Shown: positions 19,175-28,376, counted from the stretch's first letter. The stretch is DNA of 64,000 bases from Pseudomonas chlororaphis subsp. piscium (GCF_003850345.1 NZ_CP027707.1:6501001-6565000); one strand, 5' to 3'. A program made the numbers and translations. Notes: generated by a model from the letters alone, not told the origin.

Positions 19175-20353
19175 TTGCGCTCTACCGAAGTCGTGATCAT
19201 TGGCGCTGGCGCCGCAGGGTTGATGTGCGCGCTGACCGCGGCCGGTCGTGGCCGCCAGGTGATGCTGCTGGACCACGCCAACAAGGCCGGCAAGAAGATC
19301 CTCATGTCCGGCGGTGGGCGCTGCAACTTCACCAACATGTACACCGAGCCCGGCAACTTCCTCTCGCAGAATGCGCACTTCTGCAAGTCGGCCCTGGCCC
19401 GCTACACCCAGTGGGATTTCATTGGCCTGGTGGCGAAGCACGGCGTGCCGTACCACGAGAAAAAGCTCGGCCAGCTATTCTGCGACAACAAGTCCAGCGA
19501 CATCCTCGGCATGCTGCTCGACGAGTGCGACCAGGTCGGCGTCCAGCTGCACCTGGACACCTCGATCCAGCAGATCGAGAAGCTCGACGCCGGCTACCTG
19601 CTGGAAACCACCCTCGGCCAGTTCCAGTGCGAATCCCTGGTGATCGCCACCGGCGGCCTGTCGATTCCGACCCTGGGCGCCAGCGGTTTCGGTTATCAGG
19701 TCGCCAAGCAGTTCGGCCATGAACTGCTGCCGACCCGCGCGGGCCTGGTGCCCTTCACCATCACCGACCAGCTCAAGGAGCTGTGCGGCGAGCTGTCCGG
19801 CACCTCGGTGGACTGCCTGGTGAGCTGCAACGACATGAGCTTTCGCGAGAACATCCTGTTCACCCACCGCGGCCTGAGCGGCCCGGCGATCCTGCAGATT
19901 TCCTCGTACTGGCAACCCGGCGACACGCTGGAGATCAACCTGCTGCCGGACCACGACGTGCCGGGCTGGCTGCAACAGCAGCAGGCCGAGCGTCCCAACA
20001 GCGAGCTGAAGACCCTGCTCGGCGAGATCTTCACCAAGAAGATGGCCGGCCTGCTGGCCGACAGCTGGTTCGTCTCCAAGCCGATGAAGCAGTACACCCA
20101 CGCCGAGCTGGCGGACATCGCCAGCAAGCTGGCGAGCTGGCAGCTGGTGCCCGCCGGCACCGAGGGTTATCGCACCGCCGAGGTGACCCTGGGCGGCGTC
20201 GACACCCGCGAGGTGTCGTCCAAGACCATGGAATCGCTGAAGAGCCCGGGGCTGTATTTCGTCGGCGAGGTGCTGGACGTCACCGGCCACCTGGGCGGCT
20301 TCAACTTCCAGTGGGCCTGGGCGTCCGGCTACGCGGCCGCGCAGTACGTCTGA
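19175..20353 (+). CDS. HI0933-family flavoprotein (YhiN-like oxidoreductase)
   Basis: 392 aa FAD-binding protein of the HI0933/YhiN family. The N-terminal dinucleotide motif is VVIIGAGAAGL, followed by the family signature KILMSGGGRCNFTN. The C-terminal part has GEVLDVTGHLGGFNFQWA, which closes the FAD site. The physiological substrate of the family is not established. The likely start is the TTG at 19175, because GTGAGGAC lies just upstream and family members start at this point (RSTEVVIIGAG); the ATG of the longer frame at 19145 would give an unusual 10-residue extension. Confidence 0.85.
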   Translation: MRSTEVVIIGAGAAGLMCALTAAGRGRQVMLLDHANKAGKKILMSGGGRCNFTNMYTEPGNFLSQNAHFCKSALARYTQWDFIGLVAKHGVPYHEKKLGQLFCDNKSSDILGMLLDECDQVGVQLHLDTSIQQIEKLDAGYLLETTLGQFQCESLVIATGGLSIPTLGASGFGYQVAKQFGHELLPTRAGLVPFTITDQLKELCGELSGTSVDCLVSCNDMSFRENILFTHRGLSGPAILQISSYWQPGDTLEINLLPDHDVPGWLQQQQAERPNSELKTLLGEIFTKKMAGLLADSWFVSKPMKQYTHAELADIASKLASWQLVPAGTEGYRTAEVTLGGVDTREVSSKTMESLKSPGLYFVGEVLDVTGHLGGFNFQWAWASGYAAAQYV

Positions 20354-20428
20354 TCCGCTTGCGAAGGCGCGAGTCTGGCCTTGCGACAGCGAACTGCCTG
20401 GGCAGGTCGATGGCGAATGTCAGAGCTT

Positions 20429-20454
20429 ATCGCGGGCAAGCCTCGCTCCTACAG
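20429..20454. repeat. Single REP arm
   Basis: ATCGCGGGCAAGCCTCGCTCC with the usual TACAG tail, between the flavoprotein gene and yccS; no opposed partner is obvious nearby. Confidence 0.8.
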
Positions 20455-20580
20455 AAGCGGTCACGACAACCGATAGTTCAGGGAAGGAACAGAATTTGCT
20501 GTCGGATGTGACGACCCCATTGCGCGGTCGTCAATACTGGCTCAATTTAGCGGCATCGCCCCGGAAGGCTTTCTCACTTC

Positions 20581-22773
20581 ATGTCATCGACCAGCTTTCG
20601 TCAGTCACTGCGGCGCCTTTGGGCGCTGGATAAATTCAGCTACAGCGTGCGGGTGTTCATCGCTCTGACTGGGAGCATGGCGCTGTGCTGGTACCAGGAC
20701 GAAATGGCCTTGCTGATCCCCTTGTTCCTGGGGATTATCGCCAGCGCCCTGGCCGAGACCGACGACAGCTGGCAAGGCCGGATCAATGCCCTGGCCGTGA
20801 CCCTGGTGTGCTTCAGCGTCGCCGCCCTTTCCGTCGAACTGTTGTTCCCCTACCCCTGGATCTTCGTCATCGCCCTGGCGCTGGCCAGCTTTGGCCTGAC
20901 CATGCTCGGCGCCCTGGGCGAACGTTACGGGGCGATTGCCTCGGCGACCCTGATCCTGTCGGTCTACACCATGATCGGCGTGGACCAGCGCGGCGGCGCC
21001 GTCACCGACTTCTGGCACGAGCCGCTGCTGCTGGTGGCCGGCGCCGCCTGGTACGGCCTGCTGTCGGTGCTGTGGCAGGCGATGTTTTCCAACCAGCCGG
21101 TGCAACAGAGCCTGGCGCGCCTGTTCCGCGAGCTGGGCTATTACCTCAAGCTCAAGTCGTCGCTGTTCGAACCGATCCGCCAGCTGGACGTGGAAGCACG
21201 CCGGCTGGAACTGGCGCAGCAGAACGGCCGGGTGGTGGCGGCCCTGAACGCCGCCAAGGAAATCATCCTGCACCGGGTCGGCAACGGCCGGCCGGGCTCG
21301 AAAGTCAGCCGTTACCTGAAGCTGTACTTCCTCGCCCAGGACATCCACGAACGCGCCAGCTCGTCCCACTACCCCTACAACGCCCTGACCGATGCGTTCT
21401 TCCACAGCGACGTGCTATTCCGTTGCCAGCGCCTGTTGCGCCAGCAAGGCAAAGCCTGCCGGGCCCTGGGTGAATCCATCCAGCTGCGCCAGCCCTTCGT
21501 CTACGACGCCCGCTTCGCCGAGGCCCTGAGCGACCTGCACGCCTCCCTGGAACACCTGCGCATCCAGAGCAACCCGGCCTGGCGCGGCCTGCTGCGTTCG
21601 CTGCGGGCGCTGGCCGCCAACCTCGGCACCCTCGACCGCCTGCTCAGCGACGCCAGCAACCCCGACGCCCTCGCCGACGCCACCGACAGCAGCCTGCTGG
21701 ACCGTTCGCCGCGCAACTTCAAGGACGTCTGGACCCGCCTGCGCACCCAGCTGACTCCGACGTCGCTGCTGTTTCGCCACGCCCTGCGCCTGCCCCTGGC
21801 CCTGACCATCGGCTACGGCATGGTGCACCTGATCCACCCGTCCCAGGGTTACTGGATCATTCTCACCACCCTGTTCGTCTGCCAGCCGAACTACGGCGCC
21901 ACGCGGCGCAAGCTGGGCCAGCGGATCATCGGTACCGCCATCGGCCTGGTGGTCGCCTGGGCGCTGTTCGACCTGTTCCCCAGCCCGCTGGTGCAGTCGT
22001 TGTTCGCCATCGCCGCCGGGGTGGTGTTCTTTACCAACCGCACCACCCGCTACACCCTGGCCACCGCCGCCATCACCATCATGGTGCTGTTCTGCTTCAA
22101 CCAGGTGGGCGACGGCTACGGGCTGTTGCTGCCGCGCCTGTTCGATACCCTGCTGGGCAGCCTGATCGCCGGCCTGGCGGTGTTCCTGTTCCTGCCGGAC
22201 TGGCAGGGCCGACGCCTGAACAAGGTGCTGGCCAATACCCTGACCTGCAACAGCATCTACCTGCGGCAGATCATGCAGCAGTACGCGGCCGGCAAGAGCG
22301 ACGACCTGGCTTACCGCCTGGCCCGGCGCAATGCCCACAACGCCGACGCGGCGCTGTCCACCACCCTGGCCAACATGCTGATGGAGCCTGGGCACTTCCG
22401 TAAGGAAGCGGACGTGGGCTTTCGCTTCCTGGTGCTGTCGCACACCTTGCTCAGTTACCTCTCCGGCCTCGGCGCGCACCGGGAAACCCAGCTGCCGGCG
22501 GAAGTCCGCGAGCACCTGATCGACGGGGCCGGGGTCAGCCTGGCCAGCAGCATCGATGAAATCGCCCAGGGCCTGGCGAACAAGCAACCGGTGGCAATCC
22601 AGAGCGATGCCGAAGAAGCCCTGGCCAACGAGCTGGAGCAGATGCCGGATGAGATCGATGAAAGCCAGCGCCTGGTGCAGACCCAGCTGGCGCTGATCTG
22701 CCGCCAACTGGGCCCCTTGCGGACCCTGGCGGCGCATCTGATCAAGGACACTGGCGAAGAACAGGCCGCGTAG
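20581..22773 (+). CDS. yccS: YccS-type inner-membrane transporter (FUSC family)
   Basis: 730 aa. Two blocks of hydrophobic segments (about residues 25-165 and 395-525) are each followed by a soluble region, the layout of YccS/YhfK and the aromatic-acid exporter (FUSC-like) family. Conserved family pieces include PSQGYWIILTTLFVCQPNYGAT before the second membrane block. The function of YccS is not settled; export of organic acids or toxic metabolites is inferred from family membership. GGAAGG lies somewhat far upstream of the ATG at 20581. Confidence 0.85.
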   Translation: MSSTSFRQSLRRLWALDKFSYSVRVFIALTGSMALCWYQDEMALLIPLFLGIIASALAETDDSWQGRINALAVTLVCFSVAALSVELLFPYPWIFVIALALASFGLTMLGALGERYGAIASATLILSVYTMIGVDQRGGAVTDFWHEPLLLVAGAAWYGLLSVLWQAMFSNQPVQQSLARLFRELGYYLKLKSSLFEPIRQLDVEARRLELAQQNGRVVAALNAAKEIILHRVGNGRPGSKVSRYLKLYFLAQDIHERASSSHYPYNALTDAFFHSDVLFRCQRLLRQQGKACRALGESIQLRQPFVYDARFAEALSDLHASLEHLRIQSNPAWRGLLRSLRALAANLGTLDRLLSDASNPDALADATDSSLLDRSPRNFKDVWTRLRTQLTPTSLLFRHALRLPLALTIGYGMVHLIHPSQGYWIILTTLFVCQPNYGATRRKLGQRIIGTAIGLVVAWALFDLFPSPLVQSLFAIAAGVVFFTNRTTRYTLATAAITIMVLFCFNQVGDGYGLLLPRLFDTLLGSLIAGLAVFLFLPDWQGRRLNKVLANTLTCNSIYLRQIMQQYAAGKSDDLAYRLARRNAHNADAALSTTLANMLMEPGHFRKEADVGFRFLVLSHTLLSYLSGLGAHRETQLPAEVREHLIDGAGVSLASSIDEIAQGLANKQPVAIQSDAEEALANELEQMPDEIDESQRLVQTQLALICRQLGPLRTLAAHLIKDTGEEQAA

Positions 22774-22775
22774 CC

Positions 22776-22835
22776 GCTGTCGCAGGAGGCGCAAGCTTTC
22801 AAGCACGCCGCAGCCCAACCTGCGGCAGCAGCTTT
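22776..22835. repeat. Imperfect inverted repeat of the GCCGCTG class after yccS
   Basis: GCCGCTGTCGCAGG followed by CCTGCGGCAGCAGC in opposite orientation. It belongs to the second repeat class seen at 12718 and 57338 and could act as a transcription end for yccS and the convergent gene. Confidence 0.6.
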
Positions 22836-22847
22836 AATGGCGCCGTT

Positions 22848-23585
22848 TTACATCCCGTGCTGGCGCAGCAAGCGGTCGTAGCTGCCGTCGGCTTTCATCG
22901 CCTCGATCTCCCGATCGAACTTCGCCACGATCTGCGCATGCTCGGGGTTCTTCAGGCTGACCAGGATATGCAGGCCGTTCTCGCTCAGGGAATTGGGCAG
23001 AAACTCCACCGCATTGCGCACCCGCGGCGACTCCCGCTCCAGGTAATAGCGAGCGACGTATTCATCCTCCAGGGTCAGCTTGACCCGGTCGGCCGCCAGC
23101 ATGCGCACCGCCATCGCGAAGTTGTGCACCAGGACCTTCTGCAGTTCTGGATCGCTGTCGAAATCGGGGGCGTAGGCATAACCACGCACCACCGCGATGG
23201 GGTATTGGTGCAATTGCTTGAGGCTGGTGTATTCGATGGGTGCATCCTTGCGCCGGATAAAACGTACCCGATTGACCAGGTACTCCGAGGAGAACTGCCC
23301 CAGCTGGGTGCGCGCCTCATTGAACCAGGCATTCACCAGCACGTCGTAACGGCCCTCGCCGACGCCGAACAAGGCCCGCGCCCAGGGCACCTGTTCGAAC
23401 TCGCTGGCGTAACCAGCCCGGGCCAGCGCGGTGCTGACGATGTCGGTGGCCAGCCCGCCGTTGACCAGCGTCGCATCCGTAAAGGGCGGCCAGGCGTCGG
23501 CCACCAATCGCAATTTTTCCGCATAAGCGCTCTGGCCCAGCAACAGCAATCCGATCAAAGCAAAAGCTCGATGCAATCGCGGCAT
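22848..23585 (-). CDS. Periplasmic solute-binding protein (SBP_bac_3 type)
   Basis: 245 aa. A signal peptide of about 22 residues (ends AYA) precedes a polar amino-acid-type binding domain (RLVADAWPPFTD at the start, GRYDVLVNAWFNEAR in the middle, a final FDREIEAMKADGSYDRLLRQHGM-like helix). No permease or ATPase gene is adjacent, so it is an orphan. Such orphan proteins in Pseudomonas may serve distant transporters or sensing; the ligand is unknown. It is convergent with yccS. Confidence 0.8.
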   Translation of the reverse strand: MPRLHRAFALIGLLLLGQSAYAEKLRLVADAWPPFTDATLVNGGLATDIVSTALARAGYASEFEQVPWARALFGVGEGRYDVLVNAWFNEARTQLGQFSSEYLVNRVRFIRRKDAPIEYTSLKQLHQYPIAVVRGYAYAPDFDSDPELQKVLVHNFAMAVRMLAADRVKLTLEDEYVARYYLERESPRVRNAVEFLPNSLSENGLHILVSLKNPEHAQIVAKFDREIEAMKADGSYDRLLRQHGM

Positions 23586-23739
23586 GCTAAAAGATCCTTA
23601 GCGGGCGGACAGCCCTGCGTGTTTTTTTGCCCAGACTCGAGGTCCTGCGTCCGATGGACGGCCGCGACCCAGCTCCTAACAGTAGCTTATGGGCGCCACT
23701 GCACAGCGCTTCAACGCAGATTACACAAAGAAGACAGCC

Positions 23740-23856
23740 ATGAACCAACGCGATGATGGCATTTTGACCTGTCTCACAGAAATGCCCCTGCGCTCCCAGG
23801 CAAGACAAGCCACCCGCCAGGCGCTTAACATCCGGGCACAGCTTTCCAAAGGATGA
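23740..23856 (+). CDS. Possible 38-aa upstream ORF before elaA
   Basis: An ATG-started frame of 38 codons (MNQRDDGILTCLTEM...) that ends 4 nt before the elaA start codon. The tight spacing would allow translational coupling. There is only a weak purine stretch (AAGAAG) as ribosome-binding site and I do not recognise the peptide, so it may be chance. Confidence 0.22.
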   Translation: MNQRDDGILTCLTEMPLRSQARQATRQALNIRAQLSKG

Positions 23857-23860
23857 AACG

Positions 23861-24313
23861 ATGACAATCGAATGGGTCTGCAAACACCACACCGATCTGG
23901 GCAAGGAGCAGTTGTACGCGATCCTGCAGTTGCGTACCGAAGTCTTCGTGGTCGAGCAGAAATGCGCCTACCAGGAAGTCGATGGCCAGGACCTGGAAGG
24001 CGACACCTGCCACCTGATGGCCTGGGACGATGACCAACTGGTGGCCTACCTGCGCCTGCTCGACCCGGTTTCCCAGGGTGGCGACGTGGTTATCGGTCGC
24101 GTGGTGATCGCCCCGCAGGCACGGGGCAAGGGGCTGGGCCATGAACTGATGGAGCACGCCCTGAAACAAGCGCAAAAACACTGGCCGCACATGCCGATCT
24201 ATCTGTCGGCACAGGCGCATTTGCAGGGGTATTACGGGCGCTACGGCTTCAACGTGGTGGGCGAGGAATACCTGGAAGACGATATCCCGCATATCGGCAT
24301 GCGCCGCAGCTGA
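23861..24313 (+). CDS. elaA: ElaA-like GNAT acetyltransferase
   Basis: 150 aa single-domain N-acetyltransferase matching E. coli ElaA along its length. Landmarks are LRTEVFVVEQKCAYQEVDG near the N-terminus, the acetyl-CoA-binding VVIAPQARGKGLGHELM at about 85-100, and the C-terminal YGRYGFNVVGEEYLEDDIPHIGM. The substrate of ElaA is not known. AAGGA precedes the ATG. Confidence 0.9.
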   Translation: MTIEWVCKHHTDLGKEQLYAILQLRTEVFVVEQKCAYQEVDGQDLEGDTCHLMAWDDDQLVAYLRLLDPVSQGGDVVIGRVVIAPQARGKGLGHELMEHALKQAQKHWPHMPIYLSAQAHLQGYYGRYGFNVVGEEYLEDDIPHIGMRRS

Positions 24314-24379
24314 TATCGCGAGCGCGAGCCTGCTGCAGCCAGCAGGTTCGCATCCGCACCGACGGGCTGCCGAGCCCCC

Positions 24380-24676
24380 TCAGGGATACTCCAGCACCGC
24401 CTTGATCCGCGACAGGTTCGCCTCGATCCAGCCCTTGTCGATCGCGCCCCAGCTTTTGATCCGATAGCTGCCGGCATGATTGCGTGCGCCGTCCTGTTGC
24501 TCGAACTCACAGAGGATATCCAGATCCGCCAGGGCGGCGATGGTGTCCTGCGCCGTGCGCCGCGGCATGCCGGTCGCCTCGGTCAGGGCCGGGACGTTGC
24601 TGGCCAGGCCGCTGTCGATCAGGTAGGCCACGTACAGCCGACGGTAGAAACTGCTCTTGGTCTTGCTCACGTCCAT
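24380..24676 (-). CDS. Small winged helix-turn-helix protein
   Basis: 98 aa. A predicted HTH is visible at about residues 25-60 (ASNVPALTEATGMPRRTAQDTIAALADLDI), followed by a wing-like strand (HAGSYRIKSWG) and a C-terminal helix. I know it only as a conserved Pseudomonas protein. It starts 22 nt after the stop of the YgjP-like metallopeptidase gene on the same strand, so the two are probably one operon. A regulatory role is inferred from the fold. Confidence 0.75.
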   Translation of the reverse strand: MDVSKTKSSFYRRLYVAYLIDSGLASNVPALTEATGMPRRTAQDTIAALADLDILCEFEQQDGARNHAGSYRIKSWGAIDKGWIEANLSRIKAVLEYP

Positions 24677-24698
24677 CGCCCGCTCCTTGTGCCCAGGG

Positions 24699-25211
24699 TT
24701 ACTCGGCCCCGCCCTGGCGCGCTTGCAAGTCGCGCCAGGTCAGGTAGACCCGCAGGTCGAATTCCAGTTGGTGATAGCCCGGCAGCATGTGCTCGCAGAG
24801 CTTGTAGAAGGCCTTGTTGTGCTCGCTTTCCTTGAAGTGCGCCAGTTCGTGGACGACGATCATGCGCAGGAATTCCGGCGCGGCCTCCTTGAACAGCGAG
24901 GCAATGCGGATTTCCTTCTTGGCCTTGAGCTTGCCGCCCTGGACCCGCGAGATCGTGGTGTGCAGGCCCAGGGCGCGGTTCGTCAGGTCCAGGCGGTTGT
25001 CGAACAGCACCTTGTCGATGGCCGGGGCATTGCGCAGGTACTCCTGCTTCAACTCCAGGGCATAGCCGTACAGCGCCTTGTCGCTCTGCACTCCATGTTT
25101 GCCGGGGTAACGCTGGCTCAGGTAGTCGCCCAGCCGCCCTTGTGCGATCAGCTGGCGCACTTGTTCTTGCAGGGTGGCGGGATAGGCCTGGAGGTATTTC
25201 AACGCGGTCAT
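24699..25211 (-). CDS. YgjP-like M48-type metallopeptidase
   Basis: 170 aa cytoplasmic protein of the YgjP/WLM family. The zinc site HELAHFKESEHNKAFY (HExxH plus a downstream His) is intact at about residue 115-130. Family members are single-domain minigluzincins of unclear substrate. I chose the ATG at 25211 (MTALKYLQAYP); neither it nor the longer in-frame start has a strong Shine-Dalgarno. It is followed closely by the wHTH gene. Confidence 0.85.
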   Translation of the reverse strand: MTALKYLQAYPATLQEQVRQLIAQGRLGDYLSQRYPGKHGVQSDKALYGYALELKQEYLRNAPAIDKVLFDNRLDLTNRALGLHTTISRVQGGKLKAKKEIRIASLFKEAAPEFLRMIVVHELAHFKESEHNKAFYKLCEHMLPGYHQLEFDLRVYLTWRDLQARQGGAE

Positions 25212-25253
25212 GGGGCGGCAACGCAATCACGAAAGGCCGCCAGTGTAGCGAAT

Positions 25254-27377
25254 TCAACCCGGCAACGCGCTCCAGTCGAAGGGCTCGGCGAAGCGCTCGG
25301 CATCCGCGGCGATCAACGGCCGTGCCACCAGGAAACCCTGCACGTACTCGCAGCCGTTGGCCTGCAGCCAGCGGTACTGCTCCAGGGTTTCCACGCCTTC
25401 GGCGATCACCAGCACACCGAACGCCTTGCACAGGTCGATCACACAACGCGCCAGCGTCGCGTCCCGCGTCGAGCCCGGCAGCCTGGCGATCAGGTGGCGG
25501 TCGAGCTTGAGGGTATCGAGCTCCAGGTCCCGCAGGTGGGCCAGCGAACAGGCGCCCGAACCGAAGTCGTCCAGCGCCACCCGTACCCCGAGACTGCGCA
25601 ACAGGCGCAGCTGCTTGCGCGACTCATCGAGGTTCTGGGTCAAGGCGTCCTCCGTGACCTCTACCTCCAGCTGCTGCGGTTCCAGGCCATGCCGCTCCAG
25701 GACCTGGCGCAGTTCGGTGGCCAGGTTCGGCATGGCGAACTGGGTGCCGCTCAGGCTCACGGCCAACACGGTCTGCTCGGCGAACAGCGTTTTCCAGGAC
25801 GCCCGCTGGCTCGCGCTCTGCTGGTAGATCCAGCTGCCCAGGCGACTGATCAGCCGCGCCTCCTCCAGCAGCGGCAGAAACAACCCCGGCGGCACATCGC
25901 CGACGCTCGGATGCCGCCAGCGCAACAAGGCTTCAAAACCGCGCAGACGCCCATCGGCAATCGCCACCTGGGGCTGATACACCAGGTTGAACTCCTTGCG
26001 CTCGACCGCGCTGCGCACACTTTCCTCAAGCATCAGCCGCGAGCGGGCACGGCCATTCATTTCGTGGTCGTAATAACGGTATTGCTGGCGCCCGGCACGC
26101 TTGGACTCATACATGGCGATGTCCGCCGCGCGCATCAGGCCATCCAGGTTGGAACCGCAGTCGGGGTAGATGGCGATGCCGATGCTGGCCCCCAGGGCGA
26201 CATCCAGGCCGTCAATCTGCTGACAGATGGATATCCGCTCGATGAGCTTCTCGGAAATCTTCGCCGCCTGTTCCGGGAACTCCAGTTCCAGCAAGGCGGT
26301 GAACTCATCGCCGCCCATGCGCGCCAGGATATCGAAGGAGCGCAGGCAGGCCTTGATCTGCTCGGACACCCAGCGCAGCACCCGGTCCCCCGCGTCGTGC
26401 CCGAGGGAGTCGTTGACCCGCTTGAAACCATCCAAGTCCAGGTACAGCAGCACCAGCGACTTGTCCGTGCGCTCGCTGCGCAACAACACGCTTTCCACAG
26501 TCTGGTAGAAGCCGCGCCGGTTGAGCAGGCCGGTCAGCGGATCGGTCACCGCCTGGTACTCCAGTTGCTGATGCAGGTGGCGGACTTCCGACATGTCGAG
26601 CAGGGTCACCACCATCGCCTTCTGTTCGCTCGGCAGCGGCGCGCAGGACAACGCCACCGACACCTGCTGGCCCGGGACGGTACGCAAGGTGGCGTCGTGC
26701 AGGCGGTAGGTCTCGCCCTTGCGATAGCTGGCAAACAGCTCGGATTCGGCCCACTGCGGCACATGGGGCTTTTGCAGATAGTCGAGCAGCGCCGAGCCCT
26801 CCAGCTCGCTCACCGGGGCGTTGAGCAAGCGCGAGATCGCCGGGTTGGCGAAACGGACGATCCCACCTTCGTCCACCACCAGAATCCCTTCCGCGGCGTT
26901 GTCCAGCACCGAGGCGTTAAAGGCCCGGGCATTCTCCAGGTCGTGACTCAGGCGCTGCAACGCGCGGCGATTGCGCTGCTGTTCCAGCAACGCCTGGACC
27001 TTGGGCTTGAGGATCTGCGGGTCGAACGGCTTGAACAGGTAATCCACCGCGCCGCTGGCGTAGCCCTTGATCACGGCGTCCTTGGACTGCTCGTTGGCGG
27101 TCAGGAAAATGATCGGGGTCAGGCGGGTTCGCTGGCTGCCGCGCATCAGGCGAGCCACTTCGAAACCGTCCATTTCCGGCATCTGCACATCCAGCAACAC
27201 CAGATCGATGTCGTGTTCCAGTAACAGACCCAGGGCCTCGACGCCCGAGGCGGCGGTCATGACCTGCCAGTCGTGGCGCTGCAAGAGTGCGCGCATGCTG
27301 AGCAGGTTTTCGGGGTAATCATCAACAATCAGTAAGACCGAGCTGGCTTCACCTGGCCGAGTTTGCGCGCATTCCAT
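25254..27377 (-). CDS. Response regulator with PAS, GGDEF and EAL domains
   Basis: 707 aa c-di-GMP signalling protein. The receiver domain spans about 13-130 with phospho-acceptor Asp63 and the conserved Lys116; a PAS domain is at about 150-260. The GGDEF domain has an intact GGDEF at 355-359 and an RSFD inhibitory site at 346-349, five residues before it. The EAL domain (about 445-700) has Glu482 in EAL, Glu573, Asp603-Asp604 and Lys624. At the position of the conserved metal-binding Asn (SLSGTQF, where NLS is usual) it has Ser541. Diguanylate cyclase activity looks possible; phosphodiesterase activity is doubtful. No histidine kinase gene is adjacent. It is divergent from a PL7 alginate lyase. 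Confidence 0.92.
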   Translation of the reverse strand: MECAQTRPGEASSVLLIVDDYPENLLSMRALLQRHDWQVMTAASGVEALGLLLEHDIDLVLLDVQMPEMDGFEVARLMRGSQRTRLTPIIFLTANEQSKDAVIKGYASGAVDYLFKPFDPQILKPKVQALLEQQRNRRALQRLSHDLENARAFNASVLDNAAEGILVVDEGGIVRFANPAISRLLNAPVSELEGSALLDYLQKPHVPQWAESELFASYRKGETYRLHDATLRTVPGQQVSVALSCAPLPSEQKAMVVTLLDMSEVRHLHQQLEYQAVTDPLTGLLNRRGFYQTVESVLLRSERTDKSLVLLYLDLDGFKRVNDSLGHDAGDRVLRWVSEQIKACLRSFDILARMGGDEFTALLELEFPEQAAKISEKLIERISICQQIDGLDVALGASIGIAIYPDCGSNLDGLMRAADIAMYESKRAGRQQYRYYDHEMNGRARSRLMLEESVRSAVERKEFNLVYQPQVAIADGRLRGFEALLRWRHPSVGDVPPGLFLPLLEEARLISRLGSWIYQQSASQRASWKTLFAEQTVLAVSLSGTQFAMPNLATELRQVLERHGLEPQQLEVEVTEDALTQNLDESRKQLRLLRSLGVRVALDDFGSGACSLAHLRDLELDTLKLDRHLIARLPGSTRDATLARCVIDLCKAFGVLVIAEGVETLEQYRWLQANGCEYVQGFLVARPLIAADAERFAEPFDWSALPG

Positions 27378-27696
27378 GCTGCTTCTCTTGTCTGTGTAGG
27401 GCCGGCCTGCGAAGAAGACCGGACAAAAACTGAGCCTTCACTCTAGACCCGGATCCTGCAAAGCAGAAGCTGTCACAGCGCCATCACTTAACCAAAGCCC
27501 CAGGCTCCCGACTAACGGTCAGCCCCCATAGTGATGAAACCGGTGGAGGCATTTTTTCGACAGATGGTTGACGCCAATTATCCGCCGGACGGGCATTAAC
27601 AAATACGCCTTCTACGCTTATAAAGATCGCCTTCAAAAGCGCAGGCTAAAGCCTTTGTCGGCTTTTCATCCGGCATCAAATCGGGAAGCTTTGACT
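27378..27696. promoter_or_regulatory. Divergent region between the c-di-GMP gene and alginate lyase
   Basis: 319 bp with no credible gene. A GC/AT-mixed segment with AGGCTAAAGCCT (a short hairpin) lies at about 27644-27655, 40 bp before the lyase start. I could not assign promoter hexamers. Confidence 0.4.
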
Positions 27697-28368
27697 ATGA
27701 TCGACCTCGCAACCTGGAATCTGAGCATTCCCGAAGGCAGTCCACCGGCGACCATCGACACCCCCAAACTGGTGGATGGCTTCAAGGATCAGTACTTCCA
27801 TTCCGACACCGGCACCCTGTTCTTCTGGTCGCCCGTCACCGGCTCCCGCACCGCCAACGCCATCTACCCGCGCAGCGAGCTGCGTGAAACCTACTCCAAC
27901 GGCACCCTGAAGAACTGGACCTACCCGGAAGCCGACAACCTGCTCTACGCCACCCTGGCGGTGAACCAAGTGCCATCCACGGGCAAGATCGTCATCGGCC
28001 AGATCCACGCCTACAACAGCACCAAGCCCCTGGTGAAGGTCGAGTACCAGTACAAGACCACCACCCAGAGCGGCAACATAGTCGCCAAGGTCCGCATGCG
28101 TCCGGACGATACCGAAAGCCGGGTGATCATCGTCGCCGAGAACGTGCCACTGAACCGGGAGTTCTCCTACCTGATCCACCTGAGCCCGGGCGGCGCCCTG
28201 GGCGTCAGCGCCGCGGGCTACCAGTGGGACACCCAGCTCAGCAGCACCTGGCGCGACAAGCCGCTGTACTTCAAGGCCGGGGTGTACGTGCAGGACAACA
28301 CCGGCTACACCAGCGAAGGCGGCAAGGTGACCTTCTACAAGCTGGATATCGATCACAACACGATCTGA
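27697..28368 (+). CDS. Polysaccharide lyase family 7 (alginate lyase)
   Basis: 223 aa single-domain PL7 enzyme. All three PL7 signatures are present: RSELR (residues 59-63), QIH (102-104) and YFKAGVYVQ (191-199), which carry the catalytic Arg, Gln, His and Tyr. They cleave alginate by beta-elimination. There is no signal peptide at the chosen ATG (27697, preceded by GGAAG), and the longer upstream frame does not supply one. The size resembles the P. aeruginosa PL7 protein PA1167. It stands apart from the alginate biosynthesis operon. GC3 is like that of its chromosomal neighbours. Confidence 0.9.
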   Translation: MIDLATWNLSIPEGSPPATIDTPKLVDGFKDQYFHSDTGTLFFWSPVTGSRTANAIYPRSELRETYSNGTLKNWTYPEADNLLYATLAVNQVPSTGKIVIGQIHAYNSTKPLVKVEYQYKTTTQSGNIVAKVRMRPDDTESRVIIVAENVPLNREFSYLIHLSPGGALGVSAAGYQWDTQLSSTWRDKPLYFKAGVYVQDNTGYTSEGGKVTFYKLDIDHNTI

Positions 28369-28376
28369 TGGCGTAG

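Noticed and set aside
24657..27224. 855-aa plus-strand frame
   Set aside because: Antisense shadow of the REC-PAS-GGDEF-EAL and YgjP-like genes; no recognisable domain.
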